From assembly GCF_002015115.1 (NCBI RefSeq), contig NZ_MUYA01000021.1, forward strand, positions 1-25,217: 25,217 nucleotides of DNA, given 5' to 3'. The notes below the pieces were generated by a model, which made no database searches, was not told where the DNA came from, and was given only the letters and a program-made list of their open reading frames with translations. A program made the position numbers and the translations under genes. The stretch is from Haemophilus paracuniculus. GTDB lineage: Bacteria > Pseudomonadota > Gammaproteobacteria > Enterobacterales > Pasteurellaceae. Position 1 is the stretch's first letter. Each line of letters opens with the position of its first letter. This document shows positions 22,963-25,217 of the stretch, one piece after another.

Positions 22963-25217
22963 TTACCAGAAGTAACCAATTGACGCTGCACCGCTGATTT
23001 CTTTTTGGCTGTTTACGCCAGCAGAGAGTTTGATACCCACTTTGCCGCTGTCAGAGATACGAGAGTAACCTACCGCTAAGCCTGTTTGACCTTGGTATTG
23101 ACCCACACCCGCTGTTACTACAGATTGACCTTCACGGTATGCTTGCATTAAGTTGCCTGCTGCCATTGAAGATGCGTGGCCTGCTTTACGTTGTTTGTTC
23201 AACTTGTTGATGCGGTTGTTTACATTGCCAATCTCACCTTTAAGTTGGCTTACGTTTACAGCATCAGTGTCAGCTTGACCTGGTGCTACGTTCAAGATGC
23301 GTTGTGGTTTGCCATCTGCTTTCGCAATCTTCAAGCCTTCTGGCGATGAAGTGATCTTCGTTGCACCAGCACCTTTACCTACGGTTAGGCTGTTGCCCGC
23401 TACGATGTCATCTGCATCTACTTTGTTCGCTTTCACGTTGTTGAACGTTGGATCGTTCGAAGTAGCGATGTTGATGTTGCGACCTGAACCGCTGATCTCG
23501 ATGTTACGACCTGCGTTAATGCGAACAGTATCACCTGCTTTCACTTTCGCTGATGGAGTGTAAGTATTTTTGGTTGCACCGTTTGCGGTGGTAGAGTCAG
23601 TTTTTGAATCTACTGTCCAAGAAACGCCGTTCACCAATTTAACCACTTCGCCTGCGTTCAAGTAAGCGTTCGGATCTGCTGGTGCATTTACTGAACCTGC
23701 ATCGTTCACGTCAGCTGTGGTGCTGTTTACGCTGTAAGATACAGCAAATGATTGTGAACCATCAGGATTTTTCACCACAGTCGTTTTCGCTGTTGTGCCT
23801 TGACCATTTACATAGTTCACTTGGTCGCCTGGGTTTACGATCTCTTTGCTTACAGTGCCATCTGGGTTAGTTACGTTTGTACCCCAACCGCTGTTGTTGA
23901 TCGCTTTTGCTACACCTGCGGCGGTTGCTAATGAGTTCGGGCTGATGTCGCCTTCGTTCACAGAACCGTTAGCGTTGTTGGTTAAGTTACCAATGTTCGC
24001 ATTGTAAACGATGGTGGTATTCACGCCGTCAGAAGTTACGTTCACCGTAGTGTAAGTGCCGTTGTTAAACACAACGTTGTTACCTGCGGTTACAGTATCT
24101 TTCTTATTCGCCGCTGAAACATCATTTTGGAATACGTTCCAACCTGCGTTGTTCACCAATTTAGATACTTCACCTGCGTTCAAGAATGAATCTGGATTCT
24201 CAACGCTTGAAATACCATTTTCATCAGTTGAACCCTTAGTTTGATTCACATCGAAACTTACCGTGGTTTGACCTGTTACTGGGTCAGTCTTCACGTTAGA
24301 GGTTGTACCGTTGCCGTTGTTGAAGCTTACCGTTGCATCCGTTGCGTTGTTGTTGCTGGTGTAAGATGGTTTTTCACCACGAATCACCACATCCCAGTTA
24401 CCTTTCACAGTAGCATTTTCACGGCTGGTTACGTTGATACCGTTTTCACCGATGAAAGTCACCACTTCACCGTTATTTACTACGGTGCTGTTGTTGTCTT
24501 TCTCTGTGCGAACAATCCAACCATATTTTTGTAAATCTGCTACGGTTACAACCGCTGTTGGGTCAGTTGCATTGTTAAGGTCTAGCACGCTTTCACCCGT
24601 TGAAGTTGCAGGGGTTGTCGCATTCAATGAAGATGCAACACCTTTCAACTGAACTGGGTTACCCGCAGAGTCAGAGAGATTCACTGCTGAAGTTGGAGCT
24701 TTTGCATTCTCAACTGGTTTGCCATCTTTATCAGTTGTTACTGTTGGGCTTGCTTTTTCAGTTTTGAAGTTCACCGCAGGGGCTTCAGGGTTACTTGCAT
24801 TACCTAAGGTCATTGTAGTGGTGTTCACGTTATTGAACGACACGTTTTCTTTAGTCGCATAAGTGAAGTTTTGACCATTTTGGGTAATTTTTAAGTTTTT
24901 ACCTGCGAGGAATTTCACTTCTTCACCTGGTTGAACGAGCTGAGTAGATTTCTCATCTTTTTCGCTACCTTCATTACCACGGTCACCACCGTTTACGATG
25001 TCAGAAGTTACTTTCCAACCAGAGGCATTTACCGCTTTGGCAAGGGTTTCTGCAGTCACATAACCTGTGCCATTTACAACAACTTTACCTGTTTCTGGTA
25101 CATTGTCTTCCGTATTGGCAGCTTTGTTAGGGTCAGTATTGGTATTTACATCGCCAGAAATCACATTCCAAGTGACGTTAGAAAGATTACCGTCTGAGGT
25201 GATATTCACTGACACAG
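22963..25217 (-). CDS. Trimeric autotransporter adhesin (YadA/Hia type), C-terminal part
   Basis: At least 751 residues of a cell-surface trimeric adhesin; the frame is open to the window edge, so the N-terminal part lies outside. The last 70 or so residues are the YadA membrane anchor (GHASSMAAGNLMQAYREGQS to the terminal GYFW, ending in Trp), which forms a 12-stranded barrel as a trimer. Just before it is a neck of the DAVNVSQLK type followed by a coiled-coil NRINKLNKQR. Upstream are repeated Trp-ring-type modules (LVNNAGWNVF, AINNSGWGTN, LVNGVSWTVD, AVNASGWKVT), each with beta-rich spacers full of Asn, Thr, Gly and Val. Such proteins mediate adhesion to host cells or matrix. The ligand cannot be told from this part. 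Confidence 0.95.
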   Translation of the reverse strand, partial: VSVNITSDGNLSNVTWNVISGDVNTNTDPNKAANTEDNVPETGKVVVNGTGYVTAETLAKAVNASGWKVTSDIVNGGDRGNEGSEKDEKSTQLVQPGEEVKFLAGKNLKITQNGQNFTYATKENVSFNNVNTTTMTLGNASNPEAPAVNFKTEKASPTVTTDKDGKPVENAKAPTSAVNLSDSAGNPVQLKGVASSLNATTPATSTGESVLDLNNATDPTAVVTVADLQKYGWIVRTEKDNNSTVVNNGEVVTFIGENGINVTSRENATVKGNWDVVIRGEKPSYTSNNNATDATVSFNNGNGTTSNVKTDPVTGQTTVSFDVNQTKGSTDENGISSVENPDSFLNAGEVSKLVNNAGWNVFQNDVSAANKKDTVTAGNNVVFNNGTYTTVNVTSDGVNTTIVYNANIGNLTNNANGSVNEGDISPNSLATAAGVAKAINNSGWGTNVTNPDGTVSKEIVNPGDQVNYVNGQGTTAKTTVVKNPDGSQSFAVSYSVNSTTADVNDAGSVNAPADPNAYLNAGEVVKLVNGVSWTVDSKTDSTTANGATKNTYTPSAKVKAGDTVRINAGRNIEISGSGRNINIATSNDPTFNNVKANKVDADDIVAGNSLTVGKGAGATKITSSPEGLKIAKADGKPQRILNVAPGQADTDAVNVSQLKGEIGNVNNRINKLNKQRKAGHASSMAAGNLMQAYREGQSVVTAGVGQYQGQTGLAVGYSRISDSGKVGIKLSAGVNSQKEISGAASIGYFW

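Noticed and set aside
22963..25217. Tandem DNA repeats in the autotransporter gene as a CRISPR or satellite array
   Set aside because: Similarity is at protein level between adhesin modules, with irregular spacing and one continuous open frame.

Overview
The window is chromosomal DNA from a gammaproteobacterium of the family Pasteurellaceae, in the clade that uses the Actinobacillus pleuropneumoniae-type DNA uptake sequence (USS, core ACAAGCGGT). That core appears many times, often as inverted pairs between genes, and the Haemophilus influenzae-type core (AAGTGCGGT) is not conspicuous. Gene content also fits: ybfE-fldA-fur, luxS, a Cof-type HAD phosphatase, comF, hslO, a YadA-type trimeric autotransporter and an HI1051-like ABC exporter. 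The species cannot be named from the sequence.

Layout. 1-720: an AT-rich stretch with two strong palindromes, a YbjN-family gene and a bidirectional terminator. 723-2171: a YoaB-like RidA protein and ilvE, both on the minus strand. 2389-3691: ybfE-fldA-fur, with a candidate promoter and Fur-box-like operator. 3792-6440: a seven-MCE-domain LetB/YebT homologue without letA. 6479-7372: an AT-rich islet with two overlapping unknown ORFs, flanked by a 24-bp direct repeat that is part of a REP-like hairpin family. 7471-9942: luxS and an ABC exporter. 10014-12023: a chalcone isomerase-like periplasmic protein, a YdcH-family protein and a lipoprotein. 12111-17306: thyA, rho, degP/htrA, hslO and infA, most separated by clear terminators. 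17419-19536: ytjB divergent from serB-yajQ. 19666-22836: comF divergent from a HAD phosphatase, then ybaK divergent from a usg-like pseudo-enzyme. 22963-25217: the C-terminal part of a trimeric autotransporter whose N-terminus lies outside the window.

Most genes are housekeeping and independently transcribed. The clearest cooperating sets are ybfE-fldA-fur (iron and redox), serB-yajQ (translationally coupled) and comF with its CRP-S-like competence promoter.

The most unusual signal is not a gene. Two families of small hairpins lie between genes as inverted pairs, and every hairpin has the tetranucleotide GTAG at its 5' foot. That is the known signature of REP elements mobilised by RAYT (TnpA-REP) transposases. 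One pair sits in the loop of a USS-like inverted repeat, giving a composite palindrome of about 113 bp. The AT-rich islet between letB and luxS is bounded by copies of the second family.
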